Position numbers and translations under genes: made by a program. From NCBI RefSeq assembly GCF_900060185.1, contig NZ_FIZY01000001.1:287239-351238 (forward strand): 64,000 nucleotides of DNA, in the 5' to 3' direction. The notes under the pieces are model-generated. The model was not told the origin of the DNA, searched no databases, and saw only the letters and a program-made list of their open reading frames with translations. The stretch comes from Grimontia marina. GTDB taxonomy: Bacteria; Pseudomonadota; Gammaproteobacteria; Enterobacterales; Vibrionaceae. Below, piece after piece: positions 39,955 to 49,727 of this stretch (its first letter is position 1; each line of letters starts with the position of its first letter).

Positions 39955-41259
39955 ATGGCGCATACACCATCAAATCTCCCCCATACCTCCTCTTTTTACA
40001 CGGCAACGGCAAAGTATCCGCAACGCTATCCGGTTCTGACTGAATCTATCAGCGTGGATGTTTGTATAGTTGGTGGTGGCTTTAGTGGTGTGAACAGTGC
40101 GATTGAGCTTGCACAACTCGGCTATTCAGTGGCTATTCTGGAAGCTAATAAGATTGGGTGGGGTGCGTCAGGTCGAAATGGTGGCGAATTGATCCGTGGT
40201 ATTGGTCATGGCATCGATCAGTTCACCAACCAGATAGGTAAAGAAGGTGTCGCCGCCATCAGTCAAATGGGATTGGAAGCGGTGCAGATCGTTAAAGATC
40301 GCGTGGAAGCGTTCAGCATCGATTGCGATCTGGCGATGGGATATTGCGATCTGGCGATGAAACCTTCCCACATGAAAGAGCTTCAGGAAGATTTTGATGA
40401 TCTGAGCTCAAACCAGTATCCCCATGAAATCCGCATGCTTGAAAAAGCAGATCTTGCGGAAGTGATTGGGTCCGACCGATATATTGGTGGCATGCTGGAT
40501 ATGGGCAGTGGACATTTACACCCTTTGAACTTGGTAACAGGAGAAGCGGCGGCAGCAGCGAGCCTTGGTGTCCAGTTGTTTGAAGATAGCGCAGCCACTG
40601 AAATAGTCAAAGGTCAAAAGCCGGTCGTGAAAACGGCGCAAGGGCAGGTAACCTGTAGCTATCTGTTGCTGGCCGGTAACGCTTATATCGGCCACAAGCT
40701 GGAACCCTATATTGGCGGAAAGGTGCTCCCAGCGGGCAGCTACCTTATTGCTACTGAGCCGCTGAATGTCGAGCAGGTCAACAGCACCATTCCAAAGAAC
40801 ATGGCTTTCGCTGATCTCAGCATTGCGCTCGATTACTACCACTTGTCCGGTGACAACCGATTACTGTTCGGTGGGTTGTGTACCTATTCTGGAAAAGATC
40901 CGAAAGACATTACCGGAGCCTTACTGCCAAATCTTGAGCGGGTATTTCCTCAACTGAAAGGCGTGGGTATCGATTTTGAATGGGGTGGCATGATAGGGAT
41001 TGGTGCTAACCGTCTTCCACAAATTGGCCGATTGCCGGATGCCCCCAATATCTTCTATGCACAGGCATATTCCGGTCACGGCGTAAATGCTACGCATATG
41101 GCGGGTAAAGTTATTGCAGAAGCGATTTCAGGCACCGCAGAACGGTTTGATGTATTTGCTAAAGTGAAGCACATGACCTTCCCGGGTGGTCCTCTGTTAC
41201 GTTCGCCTTTATTGGCGATCGGCATGACTTATCACCGCCTAAAAGAAGCACTGCAATAA
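39955..41259 (+). CDS. FAD-dependent oxidoreductase related to PuuB, copy 2
   Basis: This 434-residue protein has the same layout as copy 1: FAD motif DVCIVGGGFSGVNSAIELAQ, then WGASGRNGGELIRG, and a C-terminal AQAYSGHGVNATHMAGK. It probably oxidises a gamma-glutamylated amine, but the substrate may differ from copy 1. The gene contains an exact 17-bp direct repeat (40322-40338 and 40343-40359). It is transcribed separately, divergent from puuR. Confidence 0.83.
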   Translation: MAHTPSNLPHTSSFYTATAKYPQRYPVLTESISVDVCIVGGGFSGVNSAIELAQLGYSVAILEANKIGWGASGRNGGELIRGIGHGIDQFTNQIGKEGVAAISQMGLEAVQIVKDRVEAFSIDCDLAMGYCDLAMKPSHMKELQEDFDDLSSNQYPHEIRMLEKADLAEVIGSDRYIGGMLDMGSGHLHPLNLVTGEAAAAASLGVQLFEDSAATEIVKGQKPVVKTAQGQVTCSYLLLAGNAYIGHKLEPYIGGKVLPAGSYLIATEPLNVEQVNSTIPKNMAFADLSIALDYYHLSGDNRLLFGGLCTYSGKDPKDITGALLPNLERVFPQLKGVGIDFEWGGMIGIGANRLPQIGRLPDAPNIFYAQAYSGHGVNATHMAGKVIAEAISGTAERFDVFAKVKHMTFPGGPLLRSPLLAIGMTYHRLKEALQ

Positions 41260-41283
41260 ACCTCATACTTAAATCATCCGTAG

Positions 41284-41315
41284 AAAGCGTCTCAAGCTTA
41301 AGCCTGAGGCGCTTT
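41284..41315 (+). terminator. Hairpin after the second oxidase gene
   Basis: AAAGCGTCTCA (41284-41294) pairs with TGAGGCGCTTT (41305-41315) with one G-U pair and a 10-base loop, followed by GTTATCTTTTAT. It is a moderate terminator. Confidence 0.6.
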
Positions 41316-41406
41316 GTTATCTTTTATGCCCTGTTCCGGTCTTGTCTATGAATGTTAGCGTTAGCTAAATGATTTGAAGCACATAATAAACAACCGGGAG
41401 ACGGAA

Positions 41407-42627
41407 ATGGCAGGGAAAAGAAGCAAAGTTACCTTCCTGAGTAAGGGGCTTGAGCTGGCTGGGATGTTAGAGACACCAGAGCAAAATGCGAGGGGTTATG
41501 CGTTGTTTGCCCACTGCTTTACTTGTGGTAAAGACGTCGCTGCAGCCTCCCGTATTTCACGTGCGTTAGTGAACATTGGTTTTGCAGTATTCCGTTTTGA
41601 CTTCACAGGGTTGGGCGGGAGTGATGGTGACTTTGCCAACACCAATTTTTCTTCCAACGTTGACGATTTGGTGGCGGCGGCAGATTTCCTGCGGGAGAAC
41701 TATGAAGCACCGCTATTGTTGATTGGTCACAGCTTAGGGGGCCGTGCGGTGCTGTCGGCCGCACACCGTATTCCAGAAGTATCGGCAGTTGCCACCATTG
41801 GCGCGCCAGCTGACGCTGAACATGTGTCCAAGCAGTTTGCTGCCCATGTGGAAAAAATTGAGGCCGAAGGTGAAGCAGAGCTTTCTTTGGCTGGTCGTCC
41901 TTTCACTATCAAAAAGCAGTTCCTTGATGATATCCGAGCTGACAACGATGATATTGAAAACCTGCGCGTACCGCTGCTGGTGATGCATTCGCCTATCGAC
42001 AACGTTGTGTTGATCAAAGAGGCAGAGAAAATATATACCCGTGCCAAACACCCAAAGAGCTTTGTCACCCTTGATAGTGCTGACCACTTGCTGACCAATA
42101 AAGACGATGCCCAGTATGTGGCTGAGCTTATTGCTGCCTGGTCTCATCGTTACATAGACAGAGCTGCGCCGGTCAAAGAGGTTGAAGAGGGCGTGAAGCG
42201 CGGTGAAGTGCTTGTGCATGAGCATAACAAGCAATTTACCCGGACTATACAAACAGACCATCACCAGTGGTTTGCCGATGAACCCGTTGATTACAGTGGC
42301 GATAACCTTGGTCCCGACCCATACGAGCACGTGCTGGCTGGTTTAGGTGCTTGTACCTCCATGACGCTGCGCATGTATGCCAACCGTAAAAAGCTGCCAC
42401 TGGAAGATGTGAAAGTGACGCTGTCGCATAGTCGTCAGCACGGTGAAGATTGCGAGCATTGTGATGAAAACAACGCGAAGGTGGAGGTCATGTCTCGTGA
42501 AATCGAGCTTTTTGGCGACTTAACCGATGAAGAACGTCAGCGCTTGCTTGAGATTGCGGATAAATGTCCGGTTCACAAAACGCTGGAAGGTAAGATTGTT
42601 ATCACTACCGAACTGAAAGATAAGTAA
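41407..42627 (+). CDS. Alpha/beta hydrolase fused to an OsmC-like domain
   Basis: The start is placed at the ATG at 41407 after GGGAG, giving 406 residues. The first ~250 residues form an alpha/beta hydrolase with the nucleophile Ser109 in GHSLGG and a later DSADHLL for the histidine. Residues ~265-406 form an OsmC/Ohr-type domain with C316 (GLGACTSM) and C387 (KCPVHKTL), the pair used by peroxide-reducing relatives, and an extra CEHC at 349-352. Such fusions are known, but the substrate is not. It may handle hydroperoxides; near two H2O2-forming amine oxidases this is suggestive only. Confidence 0.88.
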   Translation: MAGKRSKVTFLSKGLELAGMLETPEQNARGYALFAHCFTCGKDVAAASRISRALVNIGFAVFRFDFTGLGGSDGDFANTNFSSNVDDLVAAADFLRENYEAPLLLIGHSLGGRAVLSAAHRIPEVSAVATIGAPADAEHVSKQFAAHVEKIEAEGEAELSLAGRPFTIKKQFLDDIRADNDDIENLRVPLLVMHSPIDNVVLIKEAEKIYTRAKHPKSFVTLDSADHLLTNKDDAQYVAELIAAWSHRYIDRAAPVKEVEEGVKRGEVLVHEHNKQFTRTIQTDHHQWFADEPVDYSGDNLGPDPYEHVLAGLGACTSMTLRMYANRKKLPLEDVKVTLSHSRQHGEDCEHCDENNAKVEVMSREIELFGDLTDEERQRLLEIADKCPVHKTLEGKIVITTELKDK

Positions 42628-42643
42628 TACGGCTTCGGTAAAT

Positions 42644-42676
42644 AAAAAAGACCGGCTCATCGAGCCGGTCTTTTTT
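42644..42676. terminator. Bidirectional terminator
   Basis: GACCGGCTC (42650-42658), loop ATC, GAGCCGGTC (42662-42670), flanked by A-run and T-run on both sides. It separates the convergent hydrolase-OsmC and puuC genes. Confidence 0.92.
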
Positions 42677-42699
42677 ATCTGATTTAGAAAATTGTCAGA

Positions 42700-44196
42700 T
42701 CAAAGCGCAATCCAGGTGGCTTTCACTTCTGTGTATTTCTCGAACGCATGAAGTGATTTATCGCGGCCATTGCCTGATTGCTTGTAGCCACCAAATGGCG
42801 CTGTCATATCACCGCCATCGTAGTGGTTAATCCACACCATACCAGTGCGCAGCGCTTTCGCGGTTTTGTGTGCTTTGCCGATGTCAGATGTCCATACCGC
42901 AGAAGCAAGGCCATAATCGGTATCGTTGGCAATCGCGACTGCTTGCTCGGGTGTGTCGAAGGTGATCACCGACAATACAGGGCCGAAGATCTCTTCGCGG
43001 GCAATCGCCATCTCATTGTTCACATTATCGAACACCGTGGGTTCGACAAATAAACCACCGGTTTCTGCCATGACACGGCTGCCGCCACACACCATCTTGG
43101 CACCTCCTTGGGCACCTTTATCAATATAGGTCAGCACGGTATCAAGCTGTTGTTGGTCAACCACTGCACCGACCTGAGTTTCCGGATCGAGCGGATGCCC
43201 TGGCTGCCAGCCTTTCAGGTTTTCGACGACCTTTTCGATGAAGACATCTTTGATGGACGCTTCCACCAATAGCCGTGAGCCCGCTGTACAGACTTCGCCT
43301 TGATTGAAAGCAATGGCGGACGCAGCGGCAGAGGCTGCAGCGTCTAAATCCGGTGCATCAGCAAAGACGATATTCGGGCTCTTACCCCCCGCTTCCAGCC
43401 AGACACGTTTCATGTTCGACTCGCCAGCGTAAATCATCAGTTGTTTGGCGATTTTGGTCGAGCCCGTGAACACCAGAGTATCAACATCCATGTGCAGTGC
43501 GAGCGCTTTGCCCGCTGTGTGCCCAAAACCAGGGAGTACATTCAGCACGCCTTTTGGCATACCTGCCTCAATGGCAAGTTCGCCAAGACGGATGGCGGTG
43601 AGTGGTGATTTCTCTGAAGGTTTAAGTACGACAGAGTTGCCAGAGGCGAGGGCAGGGCCAAGCTTCCAACAGGCCATCAGCATAGGGAAGTTCCAGGGCA
43701 CGATAGCGGCCACAACGCCCACAGGTTCACGGGTGACCATGCCGATTTCATTGTGCGGCGTAGGAGCGAGTTCATCGTAAATCTTGTCGACCGCTTCGCC
43801 TGACCAACGAATAGCACGGGCGGCGCCGTTCACATCAACCGCTTTGGAATACCGGATAGGTTTGCCCATGTCCAGTGTTTCCAGGAGTGCCAGTTCGTCG
43901 CCGTTTTCTTCTATTAATTCCGCAAAACGGATCACGATTTTTTTACGCTCTGCAGGAGGAAGGTGAGCCCATACACCAGACTCAAACGTTGCACGGGCAT
44001 TGCTGACAGCGTGGTTGGCGTCAGCAAGATCGCAACTGGCAACATCGGCCAGCACACGACCATCGACCGGACTGATGCAGGCAAAAGTCTCTCCAGAAAC
44101 CGCATCGCGGTATTCACCATCGATGAATGCCTGTCCTTTAATTGTTATAGATTGTGCGAGTGCATCCCAGTCTTGACGAGACTTGTGCGAAGTCAT
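42700..44196 (-). CDS. puuC: Gamma-glutamyl-gamma-aminobutyraldehyde dehydrogenase
   Basis: This 498-residue aldehyde dehydrogenase has its catalytic Cys in FNQGEVCTAGSRL and glutamate in LEAGGKSPN. PuuC oxidises the aldehyde made by PuuB to gamma-glutamyl-GABA. The family is broad and may also take 3-hydroxypropionaldehyde or other aldehydes; context favours the polyamine role. It is divergent from the beta-alanine aminotransferase gene. Confidence 0.88.
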   Translation of the reverse strand: MTSHKSRQDWDALAQSITIKGQAFIDGEYRDAVSGETFACISPVDGRVLADVASCDLADANHAVSNARATFESGVWAHLPPAERKKIVIRFAELIEENGDELALLETLDMGKPIRYSKAVDVNGAARAIRWSGEAVDKIYDELAPTPHNEIGMVTREPVGVVAAIVPWNFPMLMACWKLGPALASGNSVVLKPSEKSPLTAIRLGELAIEAGMPKGVLNVLPGFGHTAGKALALHMDVDTLVFTGSTKIAKQLMIYAGESNMKRVWLEAGGKSPNIVFADAPDLDAAASAAASAIAFNQGEVCTAGSRLLVEASIKDVFIEKVVENLKGWQPGHPLDPETQVGAVVDQQQLDTVLTYIDKGAQGGAKMVCGGSRVMAETGGLFVEPTVFDNVNNEMAIAREEIFGPVLSVITFDTPEQAVAIANDTDYGLASAVWTSDIGKAHKTAKALRTGMVWINHYDGGDMTAPFGGYKQSGNGRDKSLHAFEKYTEVKATWIAL

Positions 44197-44245
44197 AGCA
44201 GCCCCTTTTTCCTTTTATGTGCGATGAATGTGGTCACTGTGCACC

Positions 44246-44322
44246 ATTTCAAAATATTTTACAATTGACGTAATTTGTTCTTTAGATATTGAACAAAACA
44301 CGTTTACTGTTCGTTATATTTG
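44246..44322. promoter_or_regulatory. Cluster of PuuR-like sites between puuC and the aminotransferase gene
   Basis: Using the E. coli PuuR site AAAATATAATGAACA as recalled, three related sequences occur on the minus strand: CAAATATAACGAACA (rc of 44308-44322; 13 of 15), AATATCTAAAGAACA (rc of 44276-44290; about 11 of 15), and AAAATATTTTGAAAT (rc of 44246-44260; 11 of 15). TGTTC...GAACA (44276-44295) also forms an inverted repeat. These suggest PuuR controls both divergent genes. Confidence 0.55.
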
Positions 44323-44389
44323 ACATAGTATTGCAAATATTAGCCGCTAGGCAACATCTTGTTAACAACGCAAGCAAGGATATCGGACT

Positions 44390-45727
44390 ATGGCAGTGAA
44401 CAAACCACAGAGTGAAGGAGCGCGTTTGGACAACTTCTGGATGCCTTTCACCGCAAACCGTCAGTACAAAACCACGCCACGCTTACTCGCTAGAGCAGAA
44501 GGCATGTATTACACCGACGTTGAAGGCAATCCGGTGCTGGATTCTACTGCCGGACTGTGGTGTTGTAACGCTGGTCATAGCCGTCAGCAAATCACTGATG
44601 CAGTGAGCAAGCAGATTAAAGAGCTCGACTATGCGCCGACATTCCAGATGGGGCACCCGCTTCCGTTTGAACTCGCAGAACGTCTGGCAGAACTGGCACC
44701 CGCTGATCTGAACCGTGTGTTTTTTACCAATTCAGGTTCTGAGTCTGCCGATACGGCGTTGAAAATTGCACTGGCTTACCAACGCGCTCGTGGTCATGCT
44801 AACCGGACTATGTTTATTGGTCGCGAGCAGGGTTATCACGGGACCTGCTTCGGCGGTATCTCTGTCGGCGGCATGGTGAACAACCGCAAAGCGTTTAACA
44901 GTCAGTTGCTGCCGAGTGTTGCTCATCTCCCACATACTTTGGATATTGAGCGAAATGCCTTTTCTAAAGGCCTACCCGAACACGGTATCGAGCGTGCTGA
45001 AGTGCTGGAGCAGTTGATTGCCCTGCACGGTGCCGAAAACATAGCGGCAGTGATGGTTGAGCCAATGTCAGGCTCGGGTGGTGTTATTCTTCCACCGAAA
45101 GGCTACCTAAAACGTCTTCGTGAAATCACCTCCAAACATGACATTCTGCTGATCTTTGATGAAGTGATCACAGGCTTCGGCCGCGTGGGCGATGCTTTTG
45201 CTTCGCAGCGCTGGGATGTCACTCCAGACATTATTACCACGGCGAAAGCGCTAACCAATGGCGCGATCCCAATGGGGGCTGTTCTGGTGAGTGACCGTAT
45301 TTACGATGCCTGTATGAACGCAGCGCCGGAAGACACTATCGAACTTTTCCACGGTTATACCTATTCCGGTCACCCTGTTGCGGCAGCAGCGGCGTTGGCG
45401 TCTCTGGATATTTATCGTGATGAGAATCTGTTTGAGCGTGCAAGGCAACTGGAAACCGAATGGGAAGAGGCACTGCATTCGCTCGATAATTTGCCGAATG
45501 TGATTGATGTTCGAAACACAGGTTTAATTGCCGGTATTCAGTTTGCACCAAGCACTGAGGGTATTGGCAAGCGTGGCTATGACATTTTTACGCGCTGTTT
45601 CTACGATGGCCTGTTAGTTCGCGCTTCGGGCGACATCATTGCTATGTCACCGCCACTTATCATGGAATCTAAACACATCGATCAGATGGTTAGCACGCTG
45701 GAACGCGCCATCAAGCAAGCGATTTAA
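44390..45727 (+). CDS. bauA: Beta-alanine/omega-amino acid-pyruvate aminotransferase
   Basis: This 445-residue class III PLP aminotransferase starts [14 protein letters not shown], typical of the beta-alanine-pyruvate type, with [15 protein letters not shown] and the lysine in TTAKALTNG. It would convert beta-alanine to malonate semialdehyde. It lies 20 bp before the CoA-acylating dehydrogenase that uses that product. Confidence 0.87.
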   Translation: MAVNKPQSEGARLDNFWMPFTANRQYKTTPRLLARAEGMYYTDVEGNPVLDSTAGLWCCNAGHSRQQITDAVSKQIKELDYAPTFQMGHPLPFELAERLAELAPADLNRVFFTNSGSESADTALKIALAYQRARGHANRTMFIGREQGYHGTCFGGISVGGMVNNRKAFNSQLLPSVAHLPHTLDIERNAFSKGLPEHGIERAEVLEQLIALHGAENIAAVMVEPMSGSGGVILPPKGYLKRLREITSKHDILLIFDEVITGFGRVGDAFASQRWDVTPDIITTAKALTNGAIPMGAVLVSDRIYDACMNAAPEDTIELFHGYTYSGHPVAAAAALASLDIYRDENLFERARQLETEWEEALHSLDNLPNVIDVRNTGLIAGIQFAPSTEGIGKRGYDIFTRCFYDGLLVRASGDIIAMSPPLIMESKHIDQMVSTLERAIKQAI

Positions 45728-45747
45728 CTTCAAGGGGATATAAGGAT

Positions 45748-47232
45748 ATGTCTGTAACGCACTACATTGATGGCAAATACACAGCGGAAAGCGAGCGCAA
45801 ACAAGCGCTGTTCAACCCAGCGACAGGCGAGCAAAGTGGCCAAGTCTCTTTGGCATCAGTTGCCGAAACCGAAGCTGCAATTGCTTCTGCCAAAGCGGCT
45901 TTTCCAGCATGGTCTGAAATGTCGCCACTTCGCCGTGCCCGTGTGATGTTTAAGTTCAAGGCGTTGGTAGAAGAAAACATCGACGAGCTCGCTGCCCTCA
46001 TCACCAAAGAGCACGGGAAGGTACTGGATGATGCAAAGGGCGAGCTGACCCGTGGTCTGGAAGTGGTGGAATTTGCATGCGGTATTCCGCATTTGTTGAA
46101 AGGTGAGATGACAGAGCAAATTGGCTCAGGCATTGACGCCTGGTCACTCAATCAGCCTTTGGGTGTGGTGGCAGGTATTTCGCCGTTCAACTTCCCGGTG
46201 ATGGTGCCGATGTGGATGTTCCCGATTGCCATTGCGTGTGGTAACACCTTTGTGATGAAACCTTCGGAAAAGGATCCAAGTTCAACGCTACGTATCGCAG
46301 AGCTGCTGACTAAAGCGGGTTTGCCAGATGGCGTATTTAATGTGGTCAATGGGGACAAAGAAGCAGTAGATGTGTTGCTGACTCACCCAGATGTGCAAGC
46401 GGTCAGCTTTGTGGGTTCCACGCCGATTGCAGAATATATCTATAGTACGGCATCGGCGCACGGTAAGCGCGTTCAGGCATTGGGCGGCGCGAAAAACCAT
46501 ATGGTGGTGATGCCAGATGCAGACTTGGATCAGGCGGTTGCGGCGTTGATGGGTGCAGCTTATGGTTCTGCCGGCGAGCGTTGTATGGCAATTTCTGTCG
46601 CAGTTGCCGTCGGTAATGTTGCAGATGCCCTAATTGAAAAACTGATGCCAAAAGTCCGAGAGCTTCGTGTTGGTAATGGCGTGATTGAAGGCATGGAAAT
46701 GGGGCCTTTGGTGACGAAAGAACACCTGAGCAAAGTGGAAGGCTATGTGGCAAAAGGCGTGGAAGAAGGCGCGGATCTGATTGTAGACGGGCGAGGCATT
46801 GAGGCTGAAGGTGGAGACGGCTACTTCTTGGGCGGTTGCCTGTTCGACAACGTCACGCCGGAGATGACCATCTACCGCGATGAAATATTTGGTCCGGTTT
46901 TATCCGTCGTTCGCGTGCCTGATTATGCGACAGCGGTGAAGCTGATCAACGAACATGAATTTGGTAACGGTACGGCAATCTTCACCCAAAATGGTGATGC
47001 AGCCCGCCAGTTCTGCCATGAAATTCAGGTAGGTATGGTTGGCGTGAATGTGCCTATCCCAGTACCAATGGCATTCCACAGCTTTGGCGGTTGGAAGCGT
47101 TCGCTGTTTGGTTCGCTGCATGTGCACGGTCCCGATGGTGTGCGTTTCTACACTAGACGCAAGGCGATCACAGCGCGATGGCCAACCGGACTCAGGGCAA
47201 ACGCCGATTTTATTATGCCAACCATGAAATAA
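45748..47232 (+). CDS. mmsA: CoA-acylating (methyl)malonate-semialdehyde dehydrogenase
   Basis: This 494-residue aldehyde dehydrogenase of MmsA/IolA type has its catalytic Cys in [11 protein letters not shown] and lacks the general-base glutamate region of hydrolytic ALDHs. It converts malonate semialdehyde to acetyl-CoA and CO2 (or the methyl form to propionyl-CoA). Paired with the aminotransferase, it completes beta-alanine breakdown, which can originate from spermidine or propanediamine. Confidence 0.92.
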   Translation: MSVTHYIDGKYTAESERKQALFNPATGEQSGQVSLASVAETEAAIASAKAAFPAWSEMSPLRRARVMFKFKALVEENIDELAALITKEHGKVLDDAKGELTRGLEVVEFACGIPHLLKGEMTEQIGSGIDAWSLNQPLGVVAGISPFNFPVMVPMWMFPIAIACGNTFVMKPSEKDPSSTLRIAELLTKAGLPDGVFNVVNGDKEAVDVLLTHPDVQAVSFVGSTPIAEYIYSTASAHGKRVQALGGAKNHMVVMPDADLDQAVAALMGAAYGSAGERCMAISVAVAVGNVADALIEKLMPKVRELRVGNGVIEGMEMGPLVTKEHLSKVEGYVAKGVEEGADLIVDGRGIEAEGGDGYFLGGCLFDNVTPEMTIYRDEIFGPVLSVVRVPDYATAVKLINEHEFGNGTAIFTQNGDAARQFCHEIQVGMVGVNVPIPVPMAFHSFGGWKRSLFGSLHVHGPDGVRFYTRRKAITARWPTGLRANADFIMPTMK

Positions 47233-47250
47233 TGGCAATATGCCTGAAAG

Positions 47251-47278
47251 AAAAAAGGAACCGAACGGTTCCTTTTTT
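47251..47278 (+). terminator. Terminator after mmsA
   Basis: GGAACC (47257-47262), loop GAAC, GGTTCC (47267-47272), flanked by A- and T-runs of six. It can act in both directions. Confidence 0.88.
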
Positions 47279-47292
47279 CATGTGGAGTACTG

Positions 47293-47454
47293 ATACCAAT
47301 CGTAGTAAATATCTGCTCATCCTAGCTTGTTAAAATGTTCGATAACTGCGTTGAAAAATTTGATTGTAGAATAACTACTTATCGAAATTTTCCGCCTTGT
47401 TCTCGAGCATTTTTCCTGCGCTATTTCTGATCAGCTACCTACTGTGATTGGTAT
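47293..47454. repeat. MITE-like dispersed repeat with ATACCAATC ends
   Basis: This 162-bp segment has 9-bp terminal inverted repeats, ATACCAATC (47293-47301) and GATTGGTAT (47446-47454). It holds the internal TGTAGAATAACTACTTATC sequence I associate with a common repeat in Vibrio and Shewanella genomes. It encodes nothing and ends 10 bp from the stop of the EAL gene. Only one copy is in the window. Confidence 0.72.
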
Positions 47455-47463
47455 GATTGAACG

Positions 47464-48072
47464 TTAAGCGACGTTTGAAAAGAAAATACGCTCAGGTTTA
47501 CTTAGTTGATAACCCTGAAACAGGTCGAACCCCATCTCAAGTGCCGCGTGATATTCGTCGTCTGTTTCAATCTTTTCTGCCAGCAGTTTAAAGTCAAAAC
47601 GCTTTCGGTATTTGCAGACAAACTGGGAAATCTGATTCAGGGTCTGTGCCCGGAAGTCGATTTTTACGTAATCGGCTAAACGAAGGAAAGGGAGCCAGTC
47701 AGAAGACGGAATAAAATCATCAAAGGCGATTTGGTAGCCGCGTGTTTTCAGATGTTCCAACGCAGTGTATAGAGAAGCATCAGTGATGCAGTCTTCCAAC
47801 ACTTCAACGACAAGATCTTCAACCGGATAGTTAAACGTTTTACCCTGAGTCAGACTTTCGTAACAGAAGTTAACAAAGCAGGGGAGACCATCGGACACTT
47901 GTTTGGCACTCTTATTGGCTTCAGAAAAGAGATCATTAAGTACGCTTGCGGTAGCTATTTCTGACTCCACACAAGGAAAAGCGTCATGACAGCCTTCCCG
48001 AAACAACAACTCGTATGCCACGACCGTTTGCTCTGAGTTATAGATAGCCTGTCGTGCAATGTTCGAACGCAT
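47464..48072 (-). CDS. Short EAL-domain protein (YuxH-like, without HDOD domain)
   Basis: The 202-residue protein starts RSNIARQAIYNSEQTVVAYELLFR, as in YuxH/CdgJ proteins, and continues with FVNF, FDDF, VKIDFR, AEKIET and LFQGYQL. Typical relatives have an HDOD domain after this and run to about 400 residues; here the protein ends right after the EAL fold. The EAL signature reads ELL, though several catalytic positions remain, so c-di-GMP cleavage or binding is possible. The stop lies beside a MITE-like repeat, which may have trimmed a longer gene. Confidence 0.83.
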   Translation of the reverse strand: MRSNIARQAIYNSEQTVVAYELLFREGCHDAFPCVESEIATASVLNDLFSEANKSAKQVSDGLPCFVNFCYESLTQGKTFNYPVEDLVVEVLEDCITDASLYTALEHLKTRGYQIAFDDFIPSSDWLPFLRLADYVKIDFRAQTLNQISQFVCKYRKRFDFKLLAEKIETDDEYHAALEMGFDLFQGYQLSKPERIFFSNVA

Positions 48073-48239
48073 AAAATGCCAAGAATTCCTTGAAGAGAAC
48101 TACAAAAGAAAGTTTACATCATGTCTCATATATGAGAGTGCTAATAAAGACTGATATTTCGCGAAGAAAATTAATTGACGAGCTAATGCTTTTCTCATCT
48201 TGACGATGTAACTATAAGTAAATAATTTTAATGGAAAAT

Positions 48240-48962
48240 TTAGAATGCACGTGTTTGCAGTGCGCAGCCTTCTTCGGTACAGACCAAAACTGAGCCCTGA
48301 GTGTACCAATCTCCAAGAACAATTCGTTGAGCAGGATCAGTATCGAGTTGAATGTCGTGAATATCCGGACGGTGGGTATGACCGTGAATAAGCTGCTTCA
48401 CTCCGCTTTCTTTCATCACACGTTGTACCTCAGATTGATCCACATCCATGATGTCTTCAGACTTTTCCTGATTGCTCTTAGTACTGCCAGCTCTGATCTT
48501 TTCACCGATGCGACGTCTTACTGACAGTGGTAATCTGAAAAAAAGCCACTGAATGAAAGGGTTGTGCACTTTCTTGCGGTAGCGTTGGTAAGCTTCATCC
48601 TGAATGCATAGCGTATCGCCATGCATGATCAATGTCGGTTTGCCGAACAGATCGATCACTTTGTGTTCGGGGAGTAAAGTCATGCCGGATGCTCTGGCAA
48701 ACCGTTTACCGACCAGAAAATCGCGGTTTCCGTGAATGAAGTAAATCGGTACCCCTGTATCGCTGAGCGCTTTGAATGCGTCAGCCACTTCAATTTGAAG
48801 CGGGGTTCTGTCGTCGTCACCAATCCAGGACTCAAACAGGTCACCCAGCACATAAAGTGCGCTTGCCTTCGGCGCGTCCTCTTTAAGGAAACGCAAAAAG
48901 CACTGGGTAATTTCAGGATGGGTAGGGCTGAGATGGAGATCAGAGATAAATAATACGGTCAT
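48240..48962 (-). CDS. lpxH: UDP-2,3-diacylglucosamine diphosphatase
   Basis: The start at 48962 (MTVLFISDLHLSPTH) gives 240 residues, the usual length; a longer frame adds only MLPLLLS. The metallophosphoesterase motifs are D8 and H10 (SDLH), GDLFESWIGDD, GNRDF, MHGDTL and HGHTHRP. It makes lipid X in lipid A synthesis. Confidence 0.95.
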   Translation of the reverse strand: MTVLFISDLHLSPTHPEITQCFLRFLKEDAPKASALYVLGDLFESWIGDDDRTPLQIEVADAFKALSDTGVPIYFIHGNRDFLVGKRFARASGMTLLPEHKVIDLFGKPTLIMHGDTLCIQDEAYQRYRKKVHNPFIQWLFFRLPLSVRRRIGEKIRAGSTKSNQEKSEDIMDVDQSEVQRVMKESGVKQLIHGHTHRPDIHDIQLDTDPAQRIVLGDWYTQGSVLVCTEEGCALQTRAF

Positions 48963-49003
48963 AGATAATAATAAGGGCAGCATATCATGCCGCCCTCAGT
49001 GCC

Positions 49004-49501
49004 TTATTCTTCGATTGTCACGCTTTCGATCAGCACTTCTTCTACAGGCACGTCCTGGTGAACGTAACCCCAGTTACCGGTAGCAACGTCTTTGATTTTG
49101 TTAACCACGTCCATACCTTCAACCACTTCACCGAATACACAGTAACCCCAACCGTCTGGCGTTTCAGATTTGAAGTCCAGGAAGGTGTTGTTGTTAACGT
49201 TGATGAAGAACTGAGAGCTCGCTGAATGCGGTTCCATAGTACGTGCCATTGCAATGGTAGCTACTTTGTTGCTCAGGCCGTTGTTAGCTTCGTTTTTAAT
49301 CGGTGCGTTGGTTTCTTTTTCTTGCATGCCAGAAGCCATGCCGCCGCCTTGAATCATGAAACCGTCGATGACGCGGTGGAACAGAGTGCCGTTGTAAAAA
49401 CCGTCACGGCAGTATTGCAGGAAGTTTTCTGCAGTCACTGGCGCTTTTTCGCTGTTCAGTTGGATTTTGATGTCACCAAAGTTGGTATGAAGCGTAACCA
49501 T
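49004..49501 (-). CDS. ppiB: Peptidyl-prolyl cis-trans isomerase B (cyclophilin)
   Basis: This 165-residue cytoplasmic cyclophilin carries [13 protein letters not shown] and [11 protein letters not shown]. It has no signal peptide. AGGAAC precedes the ATG. It lies 41 bp before lpxH on the same strand and is divergent from cysS, an arrangement common in gammaproteobacteria. Confidence 0.95.
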   Translation of the reverse strand: MVTLHTNFGDIKIQLNSEKAPVTAENFLQYCRDGFYNGTLFHRVIDGFMIQGGGMASGMQEKETNAPIKNEANNGLSNKVATIAMARTMEPHSASSQFFINVNNNTFLDFKSETPDGWGYCVFGEVVEGMDVVNKIKDVATGNWGYVHQDVPVEEVLIESVTIEE

Positions 49502-49727
49502 GATTTGTTCCTATAAATTCGCGTTTAGCTTTGAACGTTTGATTCTATCCTAGTGGTCGCGACATTCAACTGATCACACCAGAAAAATCAGCCTTATGAC
49601 TCAGCTTAGCGCCTGCATGCTTTAATTGTGCGCGCACCTCTGTTCATCCTTGCCTAAACTCGGCGGAAAAGGTGTAATATGCCATTCCTCTTATCATTTA
49701 ATATTTGTAATGGGTAACCCGACTACC

